From positions 48,076,270 through 48,140,269 of the forward strand of contig NC_058189.1 in assembly GCF_907165205.1 (NCBI RefSeq): a DNA stretch of 64,000 nt, given 5' to 3'. This stretch comes from Coccinella septempunctata. Taxonomy: Eukaryota > Arthropoda > Insecta > Coleoptera > Coccinellidae. The notes beneath the pieces were generated by a model. It searched no databases and was not told where the DNA came from. It worked only from the letters and a program-made list of their open reading frames with translations. Numbering within the stretch: position 1 is the stretch's first letter; the number at the start of each line of letters is the position of its first letter. The position numbers and the translations under genes are program-made. Of this stretch, positions 1-11,134 are shown in pieces.

Positions 1-297
1 AAACTCCTCTTAACACTACAAGTGTTGAGATCGCAACTGCGCATGAAGATGTGACATACACAAATAAAATAAAATAGAATACCCAGTACAAAAAATTATA
101 TAACAAGTAGCTTAATAGATAAGCATTCACTTCAGTCAATGATTCATTTGATTGAAGAAAAAATAGATACGAAACGACGTCCTAAGAAAAAATGCATCAG
201 TAATTTTCTTACACCGTTAATTAAAAATGAGGAAATAAAAAAAAATGAGAAAGGATAGTAACAGTGGATAGTTTGGAACTTTCGCATGCTGTAGTCC
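1..297. other. AT-rich unique sequence, nothing recognised
   Basis: No ORF of note, no inverted repeat and no match to other parts of the window were seen here. Confidence 0.5.
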
Positions 298-623
298 ACT
301 AACGAATTATTCTTTAGATACAGTGTATACAGTGTGCGTCAAAATTATGGAACAAATTTATTTCCTCCGAAGAAAAATATTTGGCAACAAAACCCTGAAA
401 CAGGTCAGTTTTTGTTTCAATTTTACCAAATTTTTATGCATTTTTGAAGGATTTTTGTTGCACTAACGAATTATTCTTTAGATACAGTGTATACAGTGTG
501 CGTCAAAATTATGGAACAAATTTATTTCCTCCGAAGAAAAATATTTGGCAACAAAACCCTGAAACAGGTCAGTTTTTGTTTCAATTTTACCAAATTTTTA
601 TGCATTTTTGAAGGATTTTTGTT
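298..623 (+). repeat. Tandem duplication of a 163-bp unit
   Basis: Two adjacent, essentially identical copies (298-460 and 461-623). Each unit contains about 32 bp of flanking DNA followed by about 130 bp of the left terminal repeat of the foldback element that continues to 1456. The duplication therefore happened after that element inserted. The short ORF at 487-693 lies in the terminal repeat and is not a gene. Confidence 0.9.
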
Positions 624-1456
624 GCACCCTGTGCCATCCCCATCAACCCTCAAAATTTTTTGCATAGGGAAAGTGGGTCATGTGGTACTTTAGTGCCAAT
701 GTCTTTGTATCTTCTTCACATGCGTGCAGAAATTTGGAAGAAAAAAATTAGTTCAAAGAGGTTTTCAGTATGTGCACTTTGTCATAGCTCATTAACTTTG
801 AGATGATGGTACCTGATGAAATTTGTCACCGAATGAAAGTCGACCATTGCAGTTTTGTTCATGCACAACTTTCAACCCCCTCACGTGAAACACTGCGCTT
901 CATTTATGATCTTAAGTAGGTATGTTATTAGTACGTTTCTGCTGAAGTTGAAACTTTTTGTAATGCACAATTATTTTCCGGGTAGTACTTCAATGCCAAA
1001 ATAAATTTCCAATGTCAATCCATTTTTTTTTCTCCATTAAAGGGTTCGTAGGGGTTGAAAGTTGAGCATGAACAAAACTGTAATGGTCGACTTTCATTCG
1101 GTGACAAATTTCATCAGGTACCATCGTCTCAAAGTAAATGAGCCATGGCAAAGTGCACATACTGAAAACCTCTTTGAACTAACTAATTTTACAAAACAAA
1201 AATTTTTCTTGAAAATTTCTACACGCCTGTAAAGAAGATACAAAGACCTTGCCAAAAAAGTATCACATGACCCACTTTCCCTATTCAAAAAATTTAGAGG
1301 GTTGATGGGGATGACACAGGGTGCAACAAAAATCCTTCAAAAATGCATAAAAATTTGGTAAAAGTGAAATAAAAAAATTGATCTGTTTCAGGATTTTGTT
1401 GCCAAATATTTTTCTTCTGAGAAAATGAATAGGTTCCATAATTTTGACGCGCACTG
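494..1456. mobile_element. Foldback MITE, Tc1/mariner type, with long terminal inverted repeats
   Basis: The left end starts CAGTGTGCGTCAAAATTATG after TA at 492-493. The right end is its reverse complement, with CGCGCACTG before TA at 1457-1458. The arms pair over roughly 400 bp (494-880 with 1040-1456) around a loop of about 150 bp. The CAGTG start and TA flanks fit a Tc1/mariner-mobilised non-autonomous element. No transposase is present, and the 64-residue minus-strand ORF at 1094-1288 is a product of the repeat arm. Confidence 0.8.
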
Positions 1457-2660
1457 TATAGTAGTCACAAAAAAGTTTTTTTACGCAAACAATTTTTAGT
1501 TAAAGATTCCACTTGAAATAATCGAAAACGGATAATTAATACTTCCACTGTTAAAACGACAAGAGAAAATATCCAACGAAATTTCTCCTATCCTAATATC
1601 AGAACATTATCGCAAATGAAAAAGTATAGCAACCATATTTCAAGCCCCGCCGTTCGATAAGTTATCGCCCTAACTCAATAGACATCACCAATGCTAACAG
1701 TATCGCAAAAGTTCCCTTATCTTCAACGTCTCGGTAGCTTCAGGCTTCTCTTCGATAGAGGAAAAATCAATTTGAAACGTGGGTGCTACGCGTCACGTCA
1801 TTAAGTGAGCGACAGCTTTCATATGCTAGCATATTAACCACCCCCTCGATGTTATCAACCCGCTTATCCAATAGCCCCCAGTCTTGTCGGAGTGAAGGCA
1901 TCAAACATGAATCTATTGATCCGTGAAATGAAAAGAAAGAAAATCTAAATATTACTGATTCATCAATATACCGCGAATAGGAAACGCTGTAAAAATTTCA
2001 TACACCAGTTATTATTTTTTTGTTTTTGCTCTCACTACCTCTTCACGAAGAGAATAATGATCACTCTGATTCTGATAGATATCGAAATAAGGGAATATGC
2101 AGCAAATCCCACATGAAAGAGTTTTCGATATATTCTATCCTTCCTTCCAAATCGAAATGAAAGAGAAATAATGAATATCCATTAGACAGATAGATGCTCT
2201 TATATTTTTCATTCGATAATTATAGCGCGCAAATGTATAATATGATGCCGTAATACAAAATTTGAATTTCCACCAATAAATAAATGATTTGCGATCAGAA
2301 AGCTTTTCGTCAAGAAGTCTACGAAATTTTCATGAAAAGTTTTCATATATCATATCATTATTGAATTTATTTCCCTTTGATGTTGAAGTAATAGTAAGAA
2401 ACTTTTAAGGGTACCATGAAATTGACGGTAAAAAGTATTATTATGGCAGAATACTTTTCGAGTTTCATGTTTCATATTCGTTATCTTAGGGAATAGGATA
2501 ATTTAATGTTCCATTTACCCCATTTCAGCATACGATTTTGAAAGAAGACATCAACCTGTTTCGGTGATCGAAGTGTCATAAGAAAATTGCAGATGTTGAT
2601 GATTTTTACCATGTAATTTTTTCCTATATGAAGAATTATATTTTCAGATACACCCATTTT
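1457..2660. other. Unique spacer, no gene seen
   Basis: AT-rich except for a block of higher GC at about 1690-1900. That block shows no coding frame and no repeat partner in the window. Nothing else is recognised. Confidence 0.4.
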
Positions 2661-4006
2661 AGTTGGGGAGCCGACGATGCTATATCGGAGTTACTCGAGC
2701 GTCGTGGAGACCTAGTGGATTTTGAAGATTAGATGGTAGAAAGAAAAAAAGGTTCTAAGATGTATGCACTTTCAGCGGAGGGGAAAGCGTCTGCAGGATC
2801 TCAAAGATGTAAAAAAAATTCGTCAGGTGTACATACTCGAGCGTGTCAGATAAGATACTGTATATGCTCTACGTGTCTCTGATAATGAATTCATGCTTAT
2901 CTGACAGTTTGCGCGGTGGGACTGACCGTACGGTTGAAAATGGTAAAAAAAAATTTCCAGCGTGTCAGATTTTTGGAGGATATGTTAATGGGACCCAAAG
3001 GAAGCTACTTTTCAAGGGACTGACAATTTGGACGTGACGCAAGGTCACAGCGGTCTTTTGAAAATGTAAAAAAAAATCGTTACTTGTACATACTCGAGCG
3101 TGTCAGATTTTCATACAGATGGTTAATCTGGGTGTTGTAGACGTGTTGACCCATTAATCTGACACTAATCAGGGGGGTTTTCTTAATCTGACACTTTGAA
3201 GATGATAAAAATCCCTTGTTTTCGAATATTTCCCTCCCTGTACCTCTAATCGTTTTTGTATTCATTATGAAAGTTGTAGATAATAAAATTCTACACAACT
3301 TTTGTCTAAACCAATTTTACATACTCTCAACCGTTCTCGAGTTAGAGGGCGAGAAGCTTACCACACATGCGAATGGGCAAGGTCAATGTAGAATCCCAGT
3401 CTAATCTACAATTGTCAAAATGACAAGGTATTTCTATGATGACAATTTCGAAATTAGTCACGAATATTTTAGTTTTGTCTGGGACTGAACCTTAGAATGT
3501 ACTATTTTACAACGAGTGAATTTTCGCTTCAGCATGTATCGCATTAATCGCCATATTATTATATCTCAAAAACGTTTGAACGTAGAAAAAATTGCTTGGG
3601 ACAAAATTTGTACAAAATGTTATGCTCTACAACTTTTATAATAAATGCGAAAGAGATTTGGAGCCCAGGGAAGGAGATAATTAAAAAAAACTGATTTTTG
3701 TGACCTTTATGGCCAATTTTTATTGTTTCGGCTTGCTAAAACTGTCAGATTATATTTTTTCCGTTATTCTTGAATCATTAGCTTCAAAATAAAAAAAAAC
3801 GCCACCGCGCTTGAGAATGTACATGTTACGTTTTTTTTTGCAACTTTGGCGTCTTCCCACACATTTTTGACACGCTTAAATTGTCAGATTAAGAGAATAT
3901 ATACTAATTTTTGGTAGAGGTACTCTACAGTGCCCAAGGTATGTCCCCTTATATTAATCTGACACGCTCGAGTAAATCCCGAAATTCCCCCTTCGGCTCC
4001 CCAACT
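2661..4006. mobile_element. Foldback transposon rich in TGTCAGA words
   Basis: The outer ends are exact inverted repeats: AGTTGGGGAGCCGA at 2661-2674 and its complement at 3993-4006. A subterminal ACTCGAGCG is also inverted at 2693 and near 3965. The interior is a diverged inverted repeat (about 3220-3300 pairs with about 3620-3690). The word TGTCAGA or its complement occurs nine times, three of them joined to CTCGAGCG. A second, inverted fragment of the same family is at 51638-51975. The family is not identified and no transposase is encoded. ORFs at 2843, 3080 and 3216 are fortuitous. Confidence 0.75.
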
Positions 4007-5630
4007 ATTTCTGATTTGTACAACTGAAGATTATAAGCTTCGAAAAATTCACGAAATTTATTGATCCTTTCATTTTAGATTACGTTTTTGAATGTGAGGA
4101 GTGTTTGGAGCAAAGATAGAAGAATTTTCAGCCACTACTTTATTTATAGAGAGTTCTGAAACCTACAACGCATTCCAATGAAAATCATGTAATTCAGTTT
4201 CTTTAGTTCATTCATGGTACATCAATTTAATATTTATAGAGAATTACAAATATTGAGAATCTAACTGTGATTTATTCATACTATAGAAATGAGTACAACC
4301 TTCTTTCATAACTGAAAGTACAAAATAACATAAAACCTCGATTCATTTCGAGATTCCTGTCTTTGAAGTATAAAAATTATGCACTTTGGTAAAAAATTGC
4401 ACTAACAATTATTTCAATCGCCACAGACATTTCGGATCTTTGTAATCAAACGCAATATGAAAGAAATACTTTTCACACGTTGAAAGAAATAATTACCTAC
4501 AACAGACTGACCCCGATTGCATTTTTCGTTCGATGTCAATAGAGTTGAAAGAATCGATAGAAGAATTAAAATCTTATTTTCCAGCTAACTCAACAAGACT
4601 CGTCAAAGGAAAAATGAAAAACAACCATGAAAACGATCTTTCAAGTACCCAATCCTGATATTCCATTCCGCCCTGTCAGATCAAAGAGTCACTCGCCTTG
4701 TTTGACGAAGATTACCTTCTTGAAACAACATCTTGAATAATGGCTTAAAGTGCCAGTACCATCTTTCTACAAAATTGGCGAAGGGTTTCCGAATCCTAAT
4801 AGGAGCTGATAAAAGAAAGAACTCTCTAGGTGACGGTTATTTGCGGGAACTAAGACGCTAATTTGTTCTGTCAATATAAAGTTCCTACTCCGATACTTAA
4901 TGACATTATTCATTGCATCCCATGAGGAAATTCGTTCCAACATACACATAAAGCAAGGGCTAGTTTCGAATTATGATATCAGGTGTGAATTGGCATTTCT
5001 GTCGAGTTGTGAGAAATTGAGTTTTGAAATTCGATTTAAACAGGGTGGTTCATAACTATTGGGACATTTTGAGGTTGATTAAAGAAGGCGATTTAAAAAT
5101 CATTTTACGTAATATTAGTAATTATCGGTTCATTGTTTCAGAAGGGTATCCGATGGTGAATGTTAGGATTGCCTGACTAGGGTTTTTCAGGCGTTTTTTG
5201 TCCCAGTCGCTAGCGGCACCTTGCAGGCGGGAAAAAGATCTCTTCGTCTGTCAATCACGCCAAGAATAATATCATCGTCGGAGGAGCCAGAAGTTTTCTC
5301 TAAAACTCAAAGCAATCCTCTAATATATCGCCGGAATTATCGCATCATTCATCATTTATCAAATCCTTTGCGAGCAATTAAAGGGTATTTATGATTTATT
5401 TCTCTTATTTTGACGTAGGCTTACTTTTTTGTTCGAAATGAATATATGATTTTTTTTTAATTACTAAAGAAATTTCTAGTTTTCTTCTATTTTTCGGATC
5501 AATATGCAGGTGGCCCGAAAGAGAAAAGAAAAACAACAAAATAATGTAGTCCGTTCTTTCAAATGGCATACCCTGAACTTTTTTGTCTTTTGGATACTCT
5601 AGTCACTAGTGGGTAGTTTTCCTTTTTACC
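4007..5630. other. Unique spacer with one isolated repeat terminus
   Basis: No gene was recognised. At 5041 the sequence CAGGGTGGTTCATAACTATT resembles the reverse complement of the right end of the repeat at 38534 (about 17 of 20 positions), so a short remnant of that family may start here. The rest is AT-rich and featureless. Confidence 0.4.
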
Positions 5631-6355
5631 ACTCCCGTGGTCAGTAATGTCGAATAGTGATCTCCGGTTATTGTTCTACCCTTATTCATAAAATCAATCA
5701 TTATTACTCCATGGCAATCCCAAAAAAACTGAAGCAAGAACTTTTCCAGCAGATTTTTGGACACGAAACTTCTTAGGTCTTGGAGAAACAGTGTGTCGCC
5801 ATTCCATCGATTGTTGCTTTGTTTCTGAATCGTAGAAATGTACCCAAGTCTCATCCATAGCAACAATTCCGTTTAAGAAGTCTACATCGATTTCAAATCG
5901 AGCACAGATCGAACCCGATGCTTATACCCTTGCACGCTTTTGGTCAACATTCAAATATTTGGGTATCCATTTTGCAGCAATTTTTCTCATGTCCAAATTG
6001 ACGTGAACTATATAATGAACGCGTTCGTATGAAATATTCAGTGCTTCAGATATCCGTTTCAGCCCAATTCGACGGTCTGATAAAGGTCTGATAAAATGAT
6101 GTCATGAACTGAATCGATATTTTCGGGGACTGACACAGAAACTGGCCTTCCCGATCGGTCATCATCTTCAATGGAAAATTTACCTCTTTTGAAGCTTGCA
6201 GTCCAATTTTTCACGGTCGCATACGAAGGACATTGATCACCAAGGGTATGAAGCATATCTTCGTAAATCTGCTTACCTCTTAATCCTTTTAAATACAGGT
6301 ACTTGATGATAGCTCGATACTCCAATTTTTCGATTTTCACAATTTCGGTGGACAT
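5631..6355 (-). pseudogene. Mariner transposase pseudogene (N-terminal two thirds)
   Basis: The start codon is at 6355. The first ~95 residues form the helix-turn-helix DNA-binding region, with TVKNWTASFKRGKFSIEDDD and then SGRPVSV. After a small duplication of GTCTGATAAA near 6080 the frame is lost. A downstream block (5606-5866) keeps FWDCHGVIMIDF and GRTITGD of the DDD catalytic domain. The stretch around the first catalytic Asp is out of frame, and the third catalytic region (HPPYSPDLAPSDY in copy 2) is absent. The intact family is about 340-350 residues and cuts and pastes DNA at TA. This copy cannot make enzyme. Confidence 0.85.
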
Positions 6356-6471
6356 CTTCTTTCTTTTAATTTATTGCGTGATTCTGCTTTACTTTTTTGA
6401 CCTCAAACTTCAGACTGACACTTCTAATGAGTTATTGTTCGTTGCTATGGTAACGCAATATTTTTTTATGC
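5631..6471 (-). mobile_element. Truncated mariner transposon, copy 1
   Basis: Colinear with the near full-length mariner at 40142-41406. It lacks about 420 bp at the C-terminal end of the transposase together with that terminal repeat. At the other end homology stops inside the 5' non-coding region at about 6471, so both terminal inverted repeats are missing or eroded. It is a dead copy. Confidence 0.85.
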
Positions 6472-6920
6472 TGAATAGGCTGACTAGATATCAATACATC
6501 CTCGTATACTCAATGTATTTGTCTTGTGATTGCAACGAATTTCATGTGGGAGATTCTGGTGTATTCGTGAAATACTGGAGGTTATCAATTATTCATGATA
6601 TGATTGAAGTTAATTCTTATTGTCACAGGTAATTCGTTCTTCATACTGATAATGCTAATGGATTTATTGAAGGCGCAGAACTTGTTTTTTGTTCTGTGCG
6701 GTGATCACCATTTCAAATTTTGGAACAAGATTCATGTTAAATTTTTCACACTCTTGATTCCTATTCTGCCGTCCTAACATGAAAGGTCCGATGAAAGGTC
6801 CTATCGGCAAAACTTAGGTTTCGAGAAAAACTGGCTTTTGTTTATTTTCATTGTATAACACAATAGTATTTTAACCAACTCTTCATGTTTTATTTTAACG
6901 AAAATATATATATTACGAAA
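6472..6920. other. Spacer, nothing recognised
   Basis: AT-rich sequence with the tail of a spurious plus-strand ORF (6303-6632) that runs antisense through the mariner relic. No gene evidence. Confidence 0.4.
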
Positions 6921-7218
6921 ATGCCGAAAGTGATTGAAAAAAGAGACAGGGTTTCAGGAAGTGCTATTTAGAATTCAGGTACGCTCATTCAAATAGTTAT
7001 ATACCCTGATATTCTAAAATCCACAATACGTCAGACGGTAGCGAACATATTCAATGTAAGAAAATGTATATAATGTTTCATCTGAATCTAAACGACTTAT
7101 ATTTCAGCTGGATATTTCCACAATCAGAAAGATTGTGAATGAAGAGGATGATTAAGAATTTCCTTCTATTGGGAGACCCAAAAAAGTGGTGGCATTTGAG
7201 AATTTTATGTTTGAGTGA
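6921..7218 (+). pseudogene. Helix-turn-helix transposase-like pseudogene with a probable 52-nt intron
   Basis: From the ATG at 6921 the frame reads MPKVIEKRDRVSGSAI, a TAG stop, then a stretch ending RQTVANIFN. A GT at 7056 and AG at 7107 (preceded by TATTTC) bracket 52 nt. Removing them joins directly to LDISTIRKIVNEEDD, so the ...VANIFN-LDISTIRKI... block forms a helix-turn-helix like the N-termini of several insect DNA-transposon proteins. A TAA at 7153 is followed in frame by a basic GRPKK motif (AT-hook-like). Two in-frame stops make it dead. No catalytic domain follows. It could instead be a decayed host DNA-binding gene. Confidence 0.45.
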
Positions 7219-7294
7219 ATTAATGCGAAAAGTTTACTACAGGATTTTCGATAAATGTCATCGGAGAATAAGTTCCCTAAAATGGATTTTTCTA

Positions 7295-7375
7295 TTTTTC
7301 ATTTGACTTGTCCTATACAATGTAAATGCCTTAAGGTACTAATAAATACCTAATTATTATTATTACATCAATGTA
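7295..7375 (+). repeat. Possible LINE 3' tail with ATT-type repeat
   Basis: A segment with TGTAAATGCCTTAAGGTAC, AATAAATACC and then ATTATTATTATTA resembles the 3' ends of Jockey/CR1-type LINEs in insects, which finish in short A/T-rich repeats. No reverse transcriptase lies upstream, so this would be a strongly 5'-truncated copy. Confidence 0.35.
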
Positions 7376-8329
7376 TTAAGATGAATAATAGCCACAAATA
7401 CGCGCAAGTTGCCCTGTTACTTGTTTATTCATCTGAAATTTTTGTTCAAAGGTGAAGTTCATCTTAACTTGAAACTTCTTTCAATTCCTTTTACTTATAT
7501 TGATGCAAGATGATTTTTGTTGAAGAATTTAACATTCTTGTAATTATCTGTTAATTCCTTCGGGAGATACCCATTCCCAACCACTGCATCATATGCATTT
7601 CATCTTCGGGTTAATATTTTTGAAATCTACAAATGATGTAAGCCAAAGAAGATAACGAACATTAACTCTCTTCAAGCTAGTGCATATTATGATATTATAC
7701 TGATCTCTTGTATTTTCCATGCAAATAACTGGATTTGTTATGCTTTCAATCGGTTTGTATAAACTTCAATTATGTTTGTCACATATTTTCCGAAGAGATT
7801 CTACATTGTGATAAAATACGTAATAACAGAAACTTTTACGTAGAACGGGCAACATAGCGTTGATTTAAAACCCAAAAATGTATCGACAAGCTTCATAACC
7901 TCACATTTTCATACTATACAGAGTGAAATGTATCAAATTTCCATGGCCAACCGACTGCTAAAATAAAAGTGAATGAAGTATAGTTGAACGCGGTAAACCA
8001 AATGTGTTATTTATTCATTGTTATCTGTGGTGGTGTTTTATCATTGTTTTCATTGTTTCATTTGTCTTAAAATTGACGTTTGTTGTGAAGATTTCATCTC
8101 CGGAATATGTACTGTGAATTTATAGTAATTTTTAACTTTAAACGATTCTAGAATGAGCCTAGAAAAATTCTGAAAATACAGACGAAACGTTGGCGAATTT
8201 TTGATTTTGCCTTTTACTTGGTCCTCAGTCCCGTTATCACTACCTAACACTTAGTAGGACGTTAATAAATTGGAAATTTTTGATCATATTATAATATCAT
8301 ATTCATCACATTTTGCAGATAGGACTCTT
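7376..8329. other. AT-rich spacer, nothing recognised
   Basis: No coding frame, repeat partner or RNA gene was seen. Confidence 0.4.
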
Positions 8330-8765
8330 CTTGTTAGCAAGGAAGTATTCGCCGGCACTGTAACCATCTAGCATACCCTCCAAGCGGCGAGGTGGAAACG
8401 AGGTGCGGAATTAGGCGCCGTTAAAACGTTCGTTTGCTCAGCTGGATTTTTCTCCAACAACCGGAGCCCTCGGATTAATTGTTAATTATTAATCTGTCAC
8501 GGACGATTGCCTGGGGGCCGGAAGACAGATTGAATAATCAAGCCACGCCCCCCCGCCTTCTACTTACGGTCCCCCGATAAAACGTAATCCCGAAATCGCT
8601 TTTTTTCGACGCGCGGGGTTGTAAGTAGATAACACTGGATACTGCAGCAATTGGGGAAATAAAAGGGTGGGTTACGGAATTGATACGCGGGTTATTTGGG
8701 GGCAAGGGAAATCCACTTTGGTCGACGAAGACGCTCCGTATAGGCAATAACTATCAGTAAACGTC
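8330..8765. promoter_or_regulatory. GC-richer unique block with clustered homeodomain-type sites (candidate enhancer)
   Basis: This block stands out from its AT-rich surroundings and has no second copy in the window. Between 8473 and 8499 it packs several TAAT/ATTA cores next to CTGTCA, the complement of the Homothorax/Meis site TGACAG. A GC-rich stretch GCCACGCCCCCCCGCC follows. The ORF at 8538-8747 on the minus strand is not recognised. The enhancer reading is inference from composition and short words only. Confidence 0.3.
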
Positions 8766-8776
8766 ATCAAGTCACA

Positions 8777-9348
8777 ATGGGGAATTCTCCTCAATTTGGT
8801 TTATCACTGCATATGCAAGTTTAAACTGAATAATTATGAGTTTCATTCATGATTTTTTCAAATTCACCGCGGAAACTATTCAAAATCATCCTTCAAATAT
8901 GGGGTTTTAAAATTTAAATCGCTTTGTGCGGAGTTTACGATTTGGCAACAGCGCATACAATGAAAAGAACAATGTCCGATCAGTTTGTTTATAAAATAAC
9001 AGCTGTTGATCTACAGGCGCCTACTTACTGGCGAGCTTCAACTGCAACCGGCCATAAAAATCCCAAAATTTTACGACTTTCCTCGTTCGTCGCAAACTTC
9101 ATAGACAGCCATCTTTGTCTATCTCATCAAGATACTGTATTTGTTGTCCTTTATTATCAAGGCATATTTCAGTCGATGTTGCCAATTTGTGCACATGAAA
9201 CGCTTTAAATTTTAAATACCCATTTTTATTTTTCATTTTTAAGTGCTTAAAATAATTTTTTTTTGGAAAACGGTTATTTCAAAATGTGACGTTTCAAAGA
9301 TATTTCATAAAAAATTCATCATTTTCGTCAGAAGGGGTATTCCCTACT
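8777..9348 (+). mobile_element. MITE family A, copy A (~570 bp)
   Basis: The left end AATGGGGAATTCTCCT and the right end (GGGGTATTCCCTA) are imperfect inverted repeats of the family terminus AATnGGGAATnCTCCT. The body has landmarks shared by all copies: CACCGCGGAAACTATTC, GATTTGGCAACAGCGC, AACAGCTGTTGAT, CAACTGCAACCGGCCATAAA, CAGTCGATGTTGCCAA and AAATGTGACGTTTCAAAG. Other copies are at 22448, 30327 (inverted), 50006, 52590 and 57339. It has no coding capacity, and the 94-residue ORF is not conserved in length between copies. The parent transposon is unknown. Confidence 0.85.
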
Positions 9349-10292
9349 GATTTGATAGAGGACGTATTTTTCAGGTCGTATTGGTTGTAACGGTTGGCGT
9401 CGGACCGGTGTGAAGTAAGCAGCCACTTTCTAGTAGCCAGTGGCGTCGGGTACTTTTTTTTTCGTGGACTGTGCATATTGAAATCAATATTAGTTCTGGT
9501 AAATGAATTAATTCTTTCAAACTCGGAGTGTTTATTCATTAGAAGTTAATAAATACTATTTTTTATTCGTAGAATGTTGAAGTTTGAGTTCCATCCGTAA
9601 AATCGATATTCGAAATATAATCGAAAATAGGTGTAAAAATCAATAAAGGCTTTGAAATTCAGTTTACATATTTATGAGGCACCATTAAACAATATTTCGA
9701 GAGCTTTTTTATATTTGCAGGACTTGGAAGGGTCAATTTTCAACCCGTCTTCTCAGAGCCTACAGGATAATCGAATAGTGCGGAATAGACGAATAGTTTT
9801 GTGCATTGTACAAATATAATTCAAAGCATTATACTGGGCAAAAAATATTGTCTATAAAGGTACATGATTATGGTTATACAGCCATGGAGCAGCGGTCGAT
9901 TACTCTAATTTTATTAACTTTACAAAAAAGAGTTTCGAATAAAACTTTCCTCTTTTTAAGTAGAGCATCTCCTAAAATTATCAGAACTATACAAAGTGTT
10001 TTGTTTCTTCTGCACAGCTATGAACTTCGTTATTTCAAATGAAACAACCTATATATTTTTACATTTTTGAATTCCTTGTTAAATTTGAATATAAGTTTGA
10101 AAACACAACTATGTCTGAATTCTCAACGGTTTTTGAGAAATTTGACTTTTTATTAATATTTTGACAGTTTGAGGTACTTACATAAAGGACTATAGCTCCG
10201 TCTCTATTCTATGTAATTGATTCAAATTTGGACTAAGTCTACTCCAAAACACTAAAAATTTTCTTCGTGAATGACCATATTATATACAGGAT
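9349..10292. other. Spacer, nothing recognised
   Basis: AT-rich with short unrelated ORFs on both strands. No repeat partner was found. Confidence 0.4.
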
Positions 10293-10624
10293 CCACGAAA
10301 ACGTAGATCCATTATCAAAACAGAAATTCATCAAAATCTTCATTCTTTTGAATAGCAACCCATATTTTTTTCTGTTCATTATTTAAAACAACTAAAAGCG
10401 AACAGAAAATGTTTAAATAATGAACAGAAAAAAAAATGGGTTGCCATTCGAAAACTTCATTTTTTTAAATGGCAACCCATATTTTTCTTCTGTTCATTAT
10501 TTGAAACAACTAAAGGCGAACGAAAAAAGATTAAATAATGAACAGAAAGAAAAATGGGTTGCCATTCCAGAAAATGAAGATTTTGATGAATTTCTGTTTA
10601 GATAATGGATCTACGTTTTCGTGG
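10293..10624. repeat. Palindromic element containing two stacked internal hairpins
   Basis: The outer ends pair exactly (CCACGAAAACGTAGATCC at 10293 with its complement ending at 10624). Inside, a hairpin with CAACCCAT...ATGGGTTG stems, containing CTGTTCATTATTT and its complement, occurs twice in a row (about 10359-10443 and 10482-10562). The 61-residue ORF at 10420-10605 simply reads through the repeat. It is probably a MITE; the superfamily is not determined. Confidence 0.75.
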
Positions 10625-11134
10625 GAATAAATTAGAGGCCAGCATAAACGAACTCTTATATTATACTGCGTCTATGTTTATGAAGTAATTTTTCAACATA
10701 AAGCAATGCTTTTGAATAAAACGATGTGAAAAGCGGTTAGAAATCGAAAGCTCTTCCGTAATATGCAAAAATAGGTGTGTCCTCAACAATATTGTTGTAG
10801 CTACGGTTGAGAAATTACTAAAATTATTTCTCTATCCAGATACTTTGTGTACCTAGACGTGCATTGTTATCGAAATAACAGCTGAAATAGGGAAAGGGGT
10901 AATATGCACTTATCATATCCTTCGTATCATGATGTGTCGAGTTATTTGTTGCTCGATAAAAAAGTTTTTCTTATACCTCAAATATTGAATATTGCCTCCG
11001 ATAATAATCAATACGAATTTTGAGTAGGAACAAGTGAAATACTTGTAAAATAGTTCCATTTTCAATTTAAACACCTCCCTAACAAATGTGCCCTTCAAAA
11101 TTAATATTGACCGCAAAACTCCCAGTTTTTTGTT
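10625..11134. other. Spacer, nothing recognised
   Basis: AT-rich, no recognised feature. Confidence 0.4.

Noticed and set aside
8160..8205. Hammerhead-like CTGAAAAT...ACGAAACGTTGG
   Set aside because: Lacks the CUGANGA core and a stem II of the right form.
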